A program made the translations under genes and the position numbers. Shown piece after piece: positions 43,259 to 53,066 of a stretch of 64,000 bases of DNA. Below the pieces are notes generated by a model. It searched no databases and was not told the DNA's origin. It was given only the letters and a program-made list of their open reading frames with translations. The DNA comes from Actinomadura cremea (GTDB lineage: Bacteria; Actinomycetota; Actinomycetes; Streptosporangiales; Streptosporangiaceae). Location of the stretch: positions 372,001 to 436,000 of the forward strand of contig NZ_BMRF01000005.1 of NCBI RefSeq assembly GCF_014648495.1. Reading direction: 5' to 3'. Position 1 is the first letter of the stretch; every line of letters starts with the position of its first letter.

Positions 43259-44139
43259 CGGGAGCTCCGGCGGCTGACCTCGCCGCCGGAGGTGACCTCC
43301 CAGGTGCGGTCGGCGGCGGCGAGGTGGAGGCGGGCGAAGGCGAGCGCCTCGGCCAGGTCCTCGACGCGCTCGGCGCGGTTGGACGCGCGGCGCGTGTTGA
43401 CCTCCAGCACGATCTGCCCGCGGAAACCGGTCTCGGCGAGCGTCTCCAGCATCGGGCCGCACGGCTGCGAGCCCCGCCCCGGGACGAGGTGCTCGTCCTT
43501 GTTCGTGATGCCCACGCCGTCCGCGAGGTGGATGTGCCGGAGCCGGTCGCCGAGCCGCCCCGCCATGTCGAGGGCGTCCGAACCGGAGACCGCCGTGTGC
43601 GACAGGTCGAGCGTCACGAACGGGTAGTCCTGGTCGACCGGGTTCCAGTCGGGCAGGTACATGCCGGCCTCGGCGCCGCGCGCCTTCAGCGGGAACATGT
43701 TCTCCACCGCGAACAGGACGTCGGTCTCGTCCTGCATGCGGGCGAGGCCGCCGACGAAGTCGCGGGCGTAGTCGCGCTGCCACCGGAACGGCGGGTGCAC
43801 GACCACGACGTCGGCGCCCAGTTCCTCCGCGACCTCCTTGGACCGCACCAGCTTGCCCCACGGCTCGCGTCCCCACACCCGCTGGGTGAGCAGCAGGCAG
43901 GGCGCGTGGATCGACGTGATCGGGACCTGGTGGTAGTCGGAGAGGCGGCGCAGGACGTTGAGGTCCTGCGAGGACGCGTCCGTCGAGACCATGACCTCGA
44001 CGCCGTCGTAGCCGAGCAGTGCGGCTATCTCGAACGCGCTCGGTACCTTCTCGGGGTAGACCGATGCCGTGGACAGCGTGATCGGGGCGTCGGGCACGCG
44101 GAGTGCCGGAGAGAAGGCGCCGTTGTGCTGCGGGGTCAA
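43255..44139 (-). CDS. Sugar phosphate isomerase/epimerase-like TIM-barrel protein
   Basis: 294 residues from a TTG at 44139 with GCGAGG before; other starts inside the first 20 codons cannot be excluded. AP-endonuclease-2-type TIM barrel: [63 protein letters not shown] and VLEVNTR, with the metal-binding acids and histidines in place. Substrate unknown. Coupled by overlap to the TetR gene and divergent from a methyltransferase gene. Confidence 0.85.
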   Translation of the reverse strand: MTPQHNGAFSPALRVPDAPITLSTASVYPEKVPSAFEIAALLGYDGVEVMVSTDASSQDLNVLRRLSDYHQVPITSIHAPCLLLTQRVWGREPWGKLVRSKEVAEELGADVVVVHPPFRWQRDYARDFVGGLARMQDETDVLFAVENMFPLKARGAEAGMYLPDWNPVDQDYPFVTLDLSHTAVSGSDALDMAGRLGDRLRHIHLADGVGITNKDEHLVPGRGSQPCGPMLETLAETGFRGQIVLEVNTRRASNRAERVEDLAEALAFARLHLAAADRTWEVTSGGEVSRRSSR

Positions 44140-44266
44140 GGCATCCTCGCCACAGTGATCGCTCGGCAGTGTTCGTACCGAAAGCCTATGCGCCCGCGGC
44201 CGGGATGAAACCTCCGCCCCGAGTGATCCGGACCGCGTCCCGCTGCTCCGGCTACGCTCTGCCCTC

Positions 44267-44965
44267 GTGGCCGAGATCGCTCCGGGCGCCGTGCCGAGCC
44301 CCAACATCTGGAACTCCCCGCAGGTCTACGAGCTGGAGAACCGCGCGGTGGACCCCGACGGCGTCCTCCCCGCGGCGATGCGCGCGATCCGTCCCTGGAC
44401 CGGTGCGACCGTCCTCGATCTCGGCTGCGGCACCGGCTACCACCTGCCGTTCTTCGCGGCGGACGCGGCGCGCGTCGTCGGGGTCGAACCGCACGCGGGC
44501 CTCGCCGCGGCCGCCGCGCGCCGCGCGCGCGCCGAACCGAACGTCACCGTCCGTGTGGGCACCGCCCAGGCGCTCCCGCTCCCGGACGCCTCGGTCGACG
44601 TCGTCCACGCGCGCTGGGCGTACTTCTTCGGGCCCGGCTGCGAGCCGGGGCTCGCCGAGCTGGACCGGGTCGTCCGGCGCGGCGGCGCGATCTTCATCAT
44701 CGACAACGACGCGACGCGCTCGACGTTCGGCCGCTGGTTCCGGCGCAGCCTGCCGAAGTACGACCCGGACGCGGTCGAGCGGTTCTGGACGCGGCGCGGG
44801 TTCGCCCGCGAGCCGCTGACGATCCGCTGGCGCTTCGACGACCGCCGCGACCTCGCCGCCGTCCTGCACATCGAGTTCCCGCCGGATCTCGCGGCGGACG
44901 CGCTGCGCGAGCACGAGGGGCTCGAAGTCGACTACGCCGTCAATCTATGGTGGCGTTGTCCGTGA
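44267..44965 (+). CDS. Class I SAM-dependent methyltransferase
   Basis: 232 residues. Motif [16 protein letters not shown], motif II GVEPHAG, post-motif [20 protein letters not shown] and [20 protein letters not shown] start just after a 127-base divergent gap to the isomerase-like gene. The TWR/FYFG-like segment [12 protein letters not shown] is unusual for small-molecule methylases and may shape the substrate site. Substrate unknown. Confidence 0.88.
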   Translation: MAEIAPGAVPSPNIWNSPQVYELENRAVDPDGVLPAAMRAIRPWTGATVLDLGCGTGYHLPFFAADAARVVGVEPHAGLAAAAARRARAEPNVTVRVGTAQALPLPDASVDVVHARWAYFFGPGCEPGLAELDRVVRRGGAIFIIDNDATRSTFGRWFRRSLPKYDPDAVERFWTRRGFAREPLTIRWRFDDRRDLAAVLHIEFPPDLAADALREHEGLEVDYAVNLWWRCP

Positions 44966-45095
44966 GTTACTGACTAGTCGGTCACATTCGGGGGCCGGAC
45001 CCTGGCCCTACTGGACCACCTGTACAACAATCGGCGCAGCCGTTCGCGCCGCCCCGCCCGGCGTGCGCGACCTGAGGGAATCGGAGGAACCGGCC

Positions 45096-46148
45096 ATGGG
45101 CCGAGTCGCCACGACGAGCCGCACCATCCTGACCGCCACCGCGCTCGGCGCGGCCGGCGCCGGAGCCGGGCTGGCCGCACAGCGCCGCGCCGTCCGCCGC
45201 CTCCAGTTGCGCCCCGACCCGTACGCCGGCGAACCCTTCGGCTCCCTGCGCGGACGCCCCGCGCCCGTCCGCGCCGACGACGGCACCCGGCTGTACGCCG
45301 AGATCGACGGCGGCGACCGCACCGACCTCGCCGTCGTGTTCTCCCACGGCTGGACCCTCACCCAGGACTCCTGGCATTTCCAGCGCAAGGCCCTGCGCGG
45401 CCTCGGCCGCCTCGTCTTCTGGGACCAGCGCGGCCACGGCCGCTCCGACGGCGGCGCCCGCGACCGCCACACCTTCGACCAGCTCGCCGCCGACCTCGCC
45501 GCCGTCATCGACGCGACCGTCCCCGCCGACACCCCCGTCGTCCTGGTCGGCCACTCCATGGGCGGCATGACGACCATGCGGTTCGCCGACGCCGACCCCG
45601 GCCTCATGGGCCGCAAGGTCCTCGCGACCGGCCTGCTGTGCACGTCCTCCGGCGGCCTCGGCGAGGTCACCCTCGGGATGCCCGCGCTCATCGCGCGCAC
45701 CACCAAGCGCGTCCTGCCCCGCGCCCTGCACGCCGCCGGCGCCGGCTCCGCCGCCATCGAACGCGTCCGCCACCTCGGCCGCGCCGCGTCCATGCTCGTC
45801 GAGGACCTCGTCGCCTTCGGCCCCGACGCCTCCCCCGCCGCCGTCGCCTTCGGCGAGCAGATGATGGCCGACACCCGCATGGACGCCCTCGTCGACCTGC
45901 TCCGCTCCATGATCACCACCGAGGTGATCAGCGACTGCGCCGCCTTCGGCGCCGCCGACACCCTCGTCATCGGCGCCGAGAACGACATGCTCACCCCCGT
46001 CGAGCACAGCCTCAAGATCGCCGACTGCCTCCCCAACGCCCGCCTCGAGGTCGTCCCCACCGCCGGCCACATGGCCATGCTCGAACGCCCCGCCATCGTC
46101 TCCGACCACCTGGCCGACCTCATCGAACGCGCCAGGAAGAACGCATAG
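45096..46148 (+). CDS. Alpha/beta-fold hydrolase
   Basis: 350 residues. ATG at 45096 with GGAGG upstream. A short hydrophobic segment (about 10-27, ending in a basic QRRAVRR) may anchor the protein. Catalytic triad: Ser in VGHSMGGMTT, Asp in GAENDMLTP, His in AGHMAMLE; oxyanion region SHGWTLTQDS. The stretch 100-160 matches haloperoxidase/epoxide-hydrolase-type folds. Substrate unknown. Precedes radA but with its own leader. Confidence 0.9.
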   Translation: MGRVATTSRTILTATALGAAGAGAGLAAQRRAVRRLQLRPDPYAGEPFGSLRGRPAPVRADDGTRLYAEIDGGDRTDLAVVFSHGWTLTQDSWHFQRKALRGLGRLVFWDQRGHGRSDGGARDRHTFDQLAADLAAVIDATVPADTPVVLVGHSMGGMTTMRFADADPGLMGRKVLATGLLCTSSGGLGEVTLGMPALIARTTKRVLPRALHAAGAGSAAIERVRHLGRAASMLVEDLVAFGPDASPAAVAFGEQMMADTRMDALVDLLRSMITTEVISDCAAFGAADTLVIGAENDMLTPVEHSLKIADCLPNARLEVVPTAGHMAMLERPAIVSDHLADLIERARKNA

Positions 46149-46278
46149 GGCCCGCCGCGCCGGAGTGCGCCCGCCCCCGCGGGCGAGCGCGGCCCCGCGC
46201 AGGTGATTCGCGCAGCGTCCGTGCTCGGGGCGCCCTTTGGGCGGACAGTGTCGGTGGGTGGCTCTAGGCTTCCTCGCT

Positions 46279-47703
46279 ATGGCTAAGGCGAAGGCGGCCA
46301 AGGCGGCCTACCGGTGCTCGGAGTGCGGGTGGCAGACGTCCAAATGGGTCGGGCGGTGCGGCGAGTGCCAGACCTGGGGGACGGTCATCGAGGGGGCGTC
46401 GGCGACGCCCGCGCGCGTGGTGAGCGCCGGGCCGGTCAGCATGCCCGCGCGGCCGATCGGGCAGGTCGACGTGCGGTCCGCGCAGACCCGCCCCACCGGG
46501 CTGGACGAACTCGACCGCGTGCTCGGCGGCGGGATCGTCCCCGGGGCCGTGCTGCTGCTCGCCGGCGAGCCCGGCATCGGCAAGTCGACGCTGCTGCTGG
46601 AGGTCGCGGCGCTCGCGTCCGAGAAGGGCGACGACGGCGAGGCCAAGCGCGTCCTGTACATCACGGGCGAGGAGTCGGCCGAGCAGGTGCGGCTGCGGGC
46701 CGACCGGGTCGGCGCGATCACCGACGAGCTGTACCTCGCGGCCGAGACCGAGCTGTCGGCGGTGCTCGGGCACGTCGACAAGGTGGAGCCGACGCTGGTG
46801 GTCGTCGACTCGATCCAGACGATCGGGACGTCCGAGGTCGACGGGGCGCCCGGGGGCGTCACGCAGATCCGGGAGGTCGCGGCGAACCTCATCCGGGTCG
46901 CGAAGGAGCGGGGCATCACGGTCGTGCTCGTCGGGCACGTCACGAAGGAGGGGGCGATCGCGGGCCCCCGGCTGCTCGAACACCTCGTGGACGTCGTCCT
47001 GTACTTCGAGGGCGACCGGCACTCGCGGCTGCGGATGATCCGGGCCGTGAAGAACCGGTACGGGCCGACGGACGAGCTGGGCTGCTTCGACCTCTCGGAG
47101 GTCGGCATCGTCGGGCTCCCGGACCCGAGCGGCCTGTTCCTCACCCGGCGGGACGAGCCCGTCCCCGGGACGTGCGTCACCGTGACGCTCGAGGGGCGGC
47201 GGCCGCTCGTCGCCGAGGTGCAGGCGCTCGTCGCGAAGTCGCACCTGCCGTCGCCGCGGCGGGCCACCTCGGGGCTCGACACGTCCCGGGTGGCGATGGT
47301 GCTGGCCGTCCTCGCGCAGCGCTGCAAGATCTCCATGCACGAGCAGGACGTGTACGTGTCGACGGTCGGCGGCGTGCGGCTCACCGAGACGTCCGTGGAC
47401 CTCGCGCTCGCGCTGTCGGTCGCCGGCTCGACCGTCGAGCAGTCGCTGTCGAGCAGCCTGATCGCGCTCGGCGAGGTCGGGCTGGCCGGGGAGGCGCGGG
47501 TGGTGCCGGGCGTCCAGCGGCGGCTCGGGGAGGCCGCGCGGCTCGGGTTCAAGCACGCGGTGGTGCCGCGCGGATCGCTGGAACTGGCCGACGGGTCCCC
47601 GCTCAAGCGGGCCGACCCGCAGCTGTCCAGTTACGAGGGCATGAAGGTGATGGAGGTCGACAGCCTGCAACAGGCACTGCAAGTCGCCTTTACCGCCCCG
47701 TGA
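46279..47703 (+). CDS. radA: DNA repair protein RadA
   Basis: 474 residues. N-terminal zinc finger CSECGWQTSKWVGRCGEC, Walker A GEPGIGKST, Walker B LVVVDSI, KNRYGPTDE motif (RadA form of KNRFG), and a C-terminal Lon-like protease domain lacking proteolytic residues. RadA branch-migrates recombination intermediates with RecA. ATG start. Followed 113 bases later by disA, the conserved radA-disA pair. Confidence 0.95.
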   Translation: MAKAKAAKAAYRCSECGWQTSKWVGRCGECQTWGTVIEGASATPARVVSAGPVSMPARPIGQVDVRSAQTRPTGLDELDRVLGGGIVPGAVLLLAGEPGIGKSTLLLEVAALASEKGDDGEAKRVLYITGEESAEQVRLRADRVGAITDELYLAAETELSAVLGHVDKVEPTLVVVDSIQTIGTSEVDGAPGGVTQIREVAANLIRVAKERGITVVLVGHVTKEGAIAGPRLLEHLVDVVLYFEGDRHSRLRMIRAVKNRYGPTDELGCFDLSEVGIVGLPDPSGLFLTRRDEPVPGTCVTVTLEGRRPLVAEVQALVAKSHLPSPRRATSGLDTSRVAMVLAVLAQRCKISMHEQDVYVSTVGGVRLTETSVDLALALSVAGSTVEQSLSSSLIALGEVGLAGEARVVPGVQRRLGEAARLGFKHAVVPRGSLELADGSPLKRADPQLSSYEGMKVMEVDSLQQALQVAFTAP

Positions 47704-47756
47704 CACGGGTAGCGCCAGAGTATTACCCGGTGCGGCCCCCGGTTGCGACCAGGGGA

Positions 47757-47784
47757 GGAACCGGCCAACGGGGCCGCTCGGTAA
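47757..47784 (+). promoter_or_regulatory. Candidate ECF-type promoter before disA
   Basis: GGAACC (47757-47762), 16 bases, CGGTAA (47779-47784), 33 bases before the disA GTG. GGAAC-type -35 boxes are typical of ECF sigma factors, though the -10 is only a partial match to the usual CGTT or GTC form. Would allow disA to be expressed apart from radA. Confidence 0.3.
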
Positions 47785-47816
47785 ACTGACGCCGTCCAGC
47801 GACCTCCGGGGGCCAG

Positions 47817-48899
47817 GTGCCAGCACACGACAAGTCCCATGACGAACGACGCCGCGCCACGCTCGCCGCGGTGGCTCCGGGCACCCAGATCCGGGACGGT
47901 CTGGAGCGCATCCTGCGGGGCCACACCGGCGCGCTGATCGTGCTCGGCTACGACGAACTGGTCGCCGAGCTGTGCTCGGGCGGCTTCGAGCTCGACGTCG
48001 AGTTCTCCGCGACGCGGCTGCGCGAGCTGGCGAAGATGGACGGCGCGATCGTCCTCGGCACCGGCAACAGCCGCATCGTGCGGGCCGCCGTCCACCTCGT
48101 GCCGGACTCCACGATCCCCACCGAGGAGTCGGGCACCCGGCACCGCACCGCCGAACGCGTCGCCCGGCAGACCGCCCACCCGGTCATCTCCGTCAGCCAG
48201 TCGATGCACATCATCGCGCTCTACCTCGACGGCATCCGCTACGTCCTGGAGGACTCGGCGGCCATCCTGTCCAAGGCCAACCAGGCCCTCGCGACGCTCG
48301 AACGGTACAAGCTGCGGCTCGACGAGGTGTCCGGGACGCTGTCCGCCCTCGAGATCGAGGACCTCGTCACCGTCCGGGACGTCAGCGCCGTCGTGCAGCG
48401 CCTCGAGATGGTGCGCCGCATCGCCGACGAGATCGAGGGCTACGTCGTCGAACTCGGCACCGACGGCCGGCTGCTGTCCCTGCAGCTGGACGAACTGGTC
48501 TCGGGCGTCGACGTCGACCGCGAGCTGATCGTCCGCGACTACCCGTCCGACGACACCCGGACCCGCGGCGTCGACGCGATCCTCACCGCCCTCGACGTCC
48601 TGTCGGCCAACGAGTTGCTCGACCTGTCGACCGTCGCCGAGGTCATGGGCTTCGCCGGCCCCGACGCCCTCGACCTGCCCGTCAGCCCGAAGGGGTTCCG
48701 GCTGCTGGCGAAGGTCCCGCGGCTGCCGAGCATGGTCGTCGAGCGGCTCGTCGAGCACTTCGGCGGCCTGCAGAAGCTGCTCGCCGCCGGCATCGACGAC
48801 CTGCAGGCCGTCGGCGGCGTCGGCGAGTCGCGGGCCCGCAGCGTCCGCGAGGGCCTGTCGCGCCTCGCCGAGTCGTCGATCCTCGAACGCTACGTCTGA
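47817..48899 (+). CDS. disA: DNA integrity scanning diadenylate cyclase DisA
   Basis: 360 residues. Makes cyclic di-AMP while scanning DNA; synthesis stops at branched DNA. The DAC domain (about 10-150) has the active-site DGA in KMDGAIVL and RHR in [10 protein letters not shown] helical linker and a C-terminal helix-hairpin-helix domain follow ([35 protein letters not shown]). GTG start. Convergent with the next gene, 11 bases apart. Confidence 0.95.
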   Translation: MPAHDKSHDERRRATLAAVAPGTQIRDGLERILRGHTGALIVLGYDELVAELCSGGFELDVEFSATRLRELAKMDGAIVLGTGNSRIVRAAVHLVPDSTIPTEESGTRHRTAERVARQTAHPVISVSQSMHIIALYLDGIRYVLEDSAAILSKANQALATLERYKLRLDEVSGTLSALEIEDLVTVRDVSAVVQRLEMVRRIADEIEGYVVELGTDGRLLSLQLDELVSGVDVDRELIVRDYPSDDTRTRGVDAILTALDVLSANELLDLSTVAEVMGFAGPDALDLPVSPKGFRLLAKVPRLPSMVVERLVEHFGGLQKLLAAGIDDLQAVGGVGESRARSVREGLSRLAESSILERYV

Positions 48900-48910
48900 C
48901 GCCCCGTCCG

Positions 48911-49501
48911 TCAGCGGAGCCGGAACACCTGCCGCTCGCCCTTGCGGTCGTGCAGGTCGGCGACGTACGTCCCCGGGCGGGCGGGCGCCCCGTCGCAGCC
49001 GCGCCGCCGGTCCCACGCGATCTCCCGGACGTACGGGACGCCCCGCCGCAGCGACCGCCGCGCCGCGTCCGCGTCCCGGCACTCGGCCGACGACCAGATC
49101 CGGTCGTCGCCCGACGTGATCCGCACGTCCAGCGACCCGGTGTCGAACTCGCACGCGTTCTCGGCCGTGTTCACGACCGTGACCCGGAACGCCGGCTCCT
49201 CCCCCTTCGCGTAGGTCTTCCTCCCGGCGCCGAACGTGACGACGACGTCGTCCTCCGCGCAGGCGACCCCGTCCTCCGCCGGCGTCGGGGTCGTCGTCAC
49301 GGTGACGGTGACCGTCGGCATCGCGGTCGGCGGGGGCGGCGGCGTCGCGGCCCCGGCGACCGTCCGGGTGACGGGCTCCTCGTCCGTCCCCCGCACGCAG
49401 CCCCAGGCCAGCACGACCACCACGCCGAGCACCCCGGCGAGCGCCGCGACGCGGCGGCGCCAGTACCGCTCGCCGCCGTCACCGTCCGTGTCGATCTCCA
49501 T
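48911..49501 (-). CDS. Membrane-anchored exported protein, unknown function
   Basis: 196 residues: an acidic start, WRRRVAALAGVLGVVVVLAW as membrane helix (about 14-36), a Pro/Thr-rich linker (PPPPPTAMPTVTVTVTTTPT), and an exported domain of about 120 residues with Cys near the start and VTVVNTAENACEFDTGSLDVR. The domain is Ig/DUF4232-like in pattern (beta strands, paired cysteines). No catalytic motif. Divergent from mutY. Confidence 0.72.
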   Translation of the reverse strand: MEIDTDGDGGERYWRRRVAALAGVLGVVVVLAWGCVRGTDEEPVTRTVAGAATPPPPPTAMPTVTVTVTTTPTPAEDGVACAEDDVVVTFGAGRKTYAKGEEPAFRVTVVNTAENACEFDTGSLDVRITSGDDRIWSSAECRDADAARRSLRRGVPYVREIAWDRRRGCDGAPARPGTYVADLHDRKGERQVFRLR

Positions 49502-49570
49502 CCGCTCAGTATGCAAGCACCGCAACGGAAAGAAGAGCAGACCCGCCGCGTGCCACAATGGCCGTCCGCC

Positions 49571-50440
49571 ATGACCTCTTACACCGACTCCATCCTCGCC
49601 TGGTACGACGCCAACGCCCGCGACCTGCCGTGGCGCGCGGACGACGCGACGCCGTGGGGCGTCCTGGTCAGCGAGATCATGCTCCAGCAGACGCCCGTCG
49701 CCCGCGTGCTGCCCGTCTGGCACGCCTGGCTGGACCGCTGGCCGACGCCCGCCGCGCTCGCCGCCGACCCGTCCGGCGAGGCCGTCCGCGCCTGGGGCCG
49801 GCTCGGCTACCCGCGCCGCGCCCTGCGGCTGCACGAGAGCGCCCGCGCGATCGTCGAGCGGCACGGCGGCGAGGTCCCCTCCGCGCACGCCGACCTGCTC
49901 GCCCTCCCCGGCATCGGCGCCTACACGGCCGCCGCCGTCGCGAGCTTCGCGTTCGGGCAGCGGCACGCCGTCCTGGACACCAACGTCCGCCGCGTCCTGT
50001 CCCGGCTGGTGACCGGCGAGGAGTACCCGCCGAAGTCGCAGACGAAGGCGGAGGTGCGGCTCGCCGAGTCCCTGCTGCCGCCCGCCGCCCCGACCGCCGC
50101 GCGCTGGGCCGTCGCGGTGATGGAGCTCGGCGCGCTCGTCTGCACGGCCCGCGCGCCCCGCTGCGCCGACTGCCCCGTCCTGGACCGCTGCCGCTGGCAC
50201 CGCGACGGCCGTCCCGCCCACGCGGGCCCGCCGCGCCGCGGGCAGACGTACGCGGGCACCGACCGGCAGTGCCGCGGCCGCCTCCTCGCCGTCCTGCGCG
50301 ACGCCGACGGCCCCGTCGGCAAGCCGGCGCTGGACGTCGTCTGGTCCGACGCCGTGCAGCGCGAACGGGCCCTCGACGCCCTCGTCGCCGACGGCCTCGT
50401 CGACCCCCTCGACGACGGCCGCTACGCCCTCCCGACCTGA
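49571..50440 (+). CDS. mutY: A/G-specific adenine glycosylase MutY
   Basis: 289 residues. Removes adenine mispaired with 8-oxoguanine. Landmarks: MLQQTPVARVLPVW, HhH motif LPGIGAYTAAAVASFAFG, catalytic Asp in VLDTNVRRV, and the iron-sulfur cluster cysteines C-x6-C-x2-C-x5-C (CTARAPRCADCPVLDRC). The protein stops after the cluster and a short winged region; the usual C-terminal Nudix-like domain that recognises 8-oxoG is absent, as in several actinobacteria. ATG at 49571; an in-frame GTG 21 bases upstream is possible. Confidence 0.92.
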   Translation: MTSYTDSILAWYDANARDLPWRADDATPWGVLVSEIMLQQTPVARVLPVWHAWLDRWPTPAALAADPSGEAVRAWGRLGYPRRALRLHESARAIVERHGGEVPSAHADLLALPGIGAYTAAAVASFAFGQRHAVLDTNVRRVLSRLVTGEEYPPKSQTKAEVRLAESLLPPAAPTAARWAVAVMELGALVCTARAPRCADCPVLDRCRWHRDGRPAHAGPPRRGQTYAGTDRQCRGRLLAVLRDADGPVGKPALDVVWSDAVQRERALDALVADGLVDPLDDGRYALPT

Positions 50441-50447
50441 CCGGCCG

Positions 50448-50459
50448 CCGAATATTCGG
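50448..50459. promoter_or_regulatory. CCGAATATTCGG palindrome before the deaminase-like gene
   Basis: Perfect 12-bp palindrome, AT-rich core, 29-38 bases before the start of the adenosine-deaminase-like gene and 7 bases after mutY. Candidate operator; too short a stem to be a convincing terminator. Confidence 0.35.
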
Positions 50460-50496
50460 TCGCCGTGGGGAGGCCGCGGGACGTAGCGTGCCGCGG

Positions 50497-51471
50497 GTGC
50501 GCGATCTACTGACCCTGCCGAAGGCCCACCTGCACGTCCACCTGGAGAGCACCGTGCGGTGGGACACCCTCCGGGAGATCGGCGCCGCCAACGGCGTCCG
50601 GGTGCCGGACCGCGTCGGCGCGTTCGGCGGGTTCGAGGCGTTCTTCGCGCAGAACGACCTCGTCCGCTCGTGCCTGCGGCGGCCGGACGACTTCCGCCGC
50701 ATCGCCTACGAGTTCTGCGCGGACGAGGCCGCCCAGGGCACCCGCTACGCCGAACCGTCGTTCACGGCCGCCGCGCACGGCGAGCGCCTCGGCGACCTCG
50801 GGATGCCGCTGGCGGCGGTCCTCGAGGGGCTCGACGCGGGACGCGAGGCGTTCGGCGTCGAGTGCCGGCTCCTGCTCGACCACTCGCGGCGCCGCCCCGT
50901 CGAACGCGCGTGGCGCACCCTCGACCTGGCCCGGCGCCACGACGGCGTCGTCGCGGTGGGCCTCGCGGGCGACGAGGCCCACCCCGGCGACCCGTTCACC
51001 GGCGTCTTCGCCGCGGCCCGCGACGCCGGTCTCCACGTCGTCCACCACGCGGGCGAGGGCGAGGGACCGGCGAGCATCCGGCAGGCGCTCGGCCCCGGAC
51101 GCACCGAGCGGCTCGGGCACGGCATCCGCGTCCTCGACGACCCGGACCTCGTCGCCGAGGTCCGTGACCGCCGCGTGCCGCTGGAGGTGTGCCCGTCGTC
51201 CAACGTCGCGCTCGGCTTCGCCGCGTCCCTCGCCGAGCACCCGCTGCCCCGCCTGCGCGACGCCGGTCTCGTGGTCACCCTCAGCACCGACGTCCCCGCC
51301 CTGATCGGGACGCCGCTGGCCGCCGAGTACGCGCGCGTCCGCGACGCCTTCGGCTACGCCGACAGCGATCTCGCCGGCCTCGCCCGCGCCAGCGTCGACG
51401 CCTCGTTCGCCCCGGCGGCGACCAAGGCCCGCCTGCACGCCGGGATCGACGCCTGGCTGGCCGTCCCCTGA
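50497..51471 (+). CDS. Adenosine-deaminase-family amidohydrolase with altered metal-site motif
   Basis: 324 residues from the GTG at 50497 (GTG at 50488 also possible). The family metal site is recognisable: KAHLHVHLEST, VHHAGEGEG, RLGHGIR, CPSSNVALG and, at the end, LSTDVPALIG. In true adenosine deaminases the last motif is NTDDP; here the second Asp is Val, though the zinc-binding Asp remains. So a purine-type deaminase is likely but the substrate may differ (for instance 6-amino-6-deoxyfutalosine or a modified adenosine). Same strand as mutY, 50-base gap. Confidence 0.82.
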   Translation: MRDLLTLPKAHLHVHLESTVRWDTLREIGAANGVRVPDRVGAFGGFEAFFAQNDLVRSCLRRPDDFRRIAYEFCADEAAQGTRYAEPSFTAAAHGERLGDLGMPLAAVLEGLDAGREAFGVECRLLLDHSRRRPVERAWRTLDLARRHDGVVAVGLAGDEAHPGDPFTGVFAAARDAGLHVVHHAGEGEGPASIRQALGPGRTERLGHGIRVLDDPDLVAEVRDRRVPLEVCPSSNVALGFAASLAEHPLPRLRDAGLVVTLSTDVPALIGTPLAAEYARVRDAFGYADSDLAGLARASVDASFAPAATKARLHAGIDAWLAVP

Positions 51472-51484
51472 CGCGCGGAGGGGC

Positions 51485-52939
51485 TCAGGCCGCCGGGACG
51501 GCGGGGCAGGTCGCGCCGCGCTCCGGAACCCGCAGGTCGATGAGGTAGCGGTCGATCGTGCCCTGCGTGCAGTCGCTCCGGGTGTAGGTGCCGTGCCCGG
51601 CGCCCTCGTAGGTGAGCAGGACGCCCTCGCGGCCGAGCTGCCGGGCCACGTTCGTCGCCCAGTTGTACCCGGACGCGGGGTCGTGCCGGGCGTTCGACAG
51701 CAGGATCGGCGTGCGCAGGCCGCGCACGTCCAGCCGGTGCTGCGGGTTCGCGACCGGCTGCGGGGCGCCGAGGCATCCCGCGGCGGCGCGGACGGGACGC
51801 GTGTACGTCATGTCGGGCGCGACCCGTTCGACGCGGCGCATCAGCCGCGACCACCGGCGGTGGTCGCGGACCGGGAGGCTCCAGTCCGAGCAGAAGACGC
51901 CGAGGAACGGGTCCTGGACGGTCGGTTCGCCGGACCGGGGGGAGGCCGCGGCCGGGGCGTCGCCCGCGTCGAGGTCGGCGAGGGTCCGGGCGAGTTCGGC
52001 CCAGTCGGGCCCGTAGAACGCGCTGTACGCCTCCTCGACGAGGGAGACCTCCGACATGCCCGGCAGTTCGCCCCGGCGGGCGCGGTCCAGCAGCCCGTGC
52101 CAGAGGGCGCGGACGTCCCGGCCGTGCAGGGCGCACCCGTCCGTCCGGTCGCACCACTCGACGAACTCGTCGAACGAGTCCTGCGCGGCGGCGGCCTGGG
52201 ACGTGAGGAACGCGGCGGCGTCGCGTCGGCTGTGGTCGACGACGCTCTCCAGCACCATCGCGCGGACCCGGTGCGGGTACGTCTCGGCGTACTGCTCGCC
52301 CAGCAGGGTGCCGTACGAGCTGCCGTGGAACGTCAGCCGGGACTCGCCGAGCGCCGCCCGGACCGCGTCCAGGTCCCGGACGGTGCTCGCCGTGTCGGCG
52401 TTCGCGTAGATCGGGCCGGTGCGCTCCAGGCAGTCCGCGCGGAGCCGCGCGTTGTGGGCGACGGTCGCGTCGAAGTCGTCCTGGTCCTGCATGACCGGCG
52501 ACGGCTGCGCCCGCGCGAGGTCGCGCGAGCAGGTGATCGGGGCACTGCCGCCCACCCCGCGCGGATCGAAGCTGACGATGTCGAAGCGCCGCCGCAGCTC
52601 CTCGCTGAACCGGTCGTCGGCCAGGATCCGGTGGACGCCCGAGTCGCCGGGCCCGCCGGGGCCGAACACGAGCGTGCCGATGCGGGCGTCCGGGTCGCGC
52701 GCCTCGCGGCGGGCGACGGCGAGGCCGAACGTGGGGCCGTCGGGGTCGTCCCAGTCGACGGGCAGCGTGAGGGTGCCGCACCGGGCCCCGCCGTCGTCGC
52801 CGCACGCCGTCCAGGTGATCTCGGGCGGGGCGGGGGCGGCCTCTGCCGGGCGGCCCGCGACCGGGACGCCCGCGCCGGCGAGCGCGAGGCCCGCGACGGC
52901 ACCAGCGGCCCACCGGGCCCGCCTGTTCTTGCGCAGCAT
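51485..52939 (-). CDS. Exported TAP-family (tripeptidyl aminopeptidase-like) alpha/beta hydrolase
   Basis: 484 residues with a signal peptide (RKNRRARWAAGAVAGLALAG, cleavage near AEA, residues 33-35). Peptidase of the Streptomyces tripeptidyl aminopeptidase type: oxyanion FGPGGPGDSG, FDPRGVGGS, nucleophile in FHGSSYGTLLGEQYA, Asp in LLSNARHDPASGYNWA, and His in GAGHGTY, with the C-terminal TAP-like domain. Removes short peptides from N-termini outside the cell. ATG start. An array of four phased repeats lies 136-174 bases upstream. Confidence 0.9.
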   Translation of the reverse strand: MLRKNRRARWAAGAVAGLALAGAGVPVAGRPAEAAPAPPEITWTACGDDGGARCGTLTLPVDWDDPDGPTFGLAVARREARDPDARIGTLVFGPGGPGDSGVHRILADDRFSEELRRRFDIVSFDPRGVGGSAPITCSRDLARAQPSPVMQDQDDFDATVAHNARLRADCLERTGPIYANADTASTVRDLDAVRAALGESRLTFHGSSYGTLLGEQYAETYPHRVRAMVLESVVDHSRRDAAAFLTSQAAAAQDSFDEFVEWCDRTDGCALHGRDVRALWHGLLDRARRGELPGMSEVSLVEEAYSAFYGPDWAELARTLADLDAGDAPAAASPRSGEPTVQDPFLGVFCSDWSLPVRDHRRWSRLMRRVERVAPDMTYTRPVRAAAGCLGAPQPVANPQHRLDVRGLRTPILLSNARHDPASGYNWATNVARQLGREGVLLTYEGAGHGTYTRSDCTQGTIDRYLIDLRVPERGATCPAVPAA

Positions 52940-53066
52940 GGACTACAGCCCTTCGCGTGGGGAGAGCCGTCCTGCGGGGACGGCGCCGACCCCCGAGGAC
53001 CGGGGCCGCGGGACGGCCCGGTGCTCGAGGACCTTGGTCACGCTAGGGGCGGGTTCAATGGCGGGA

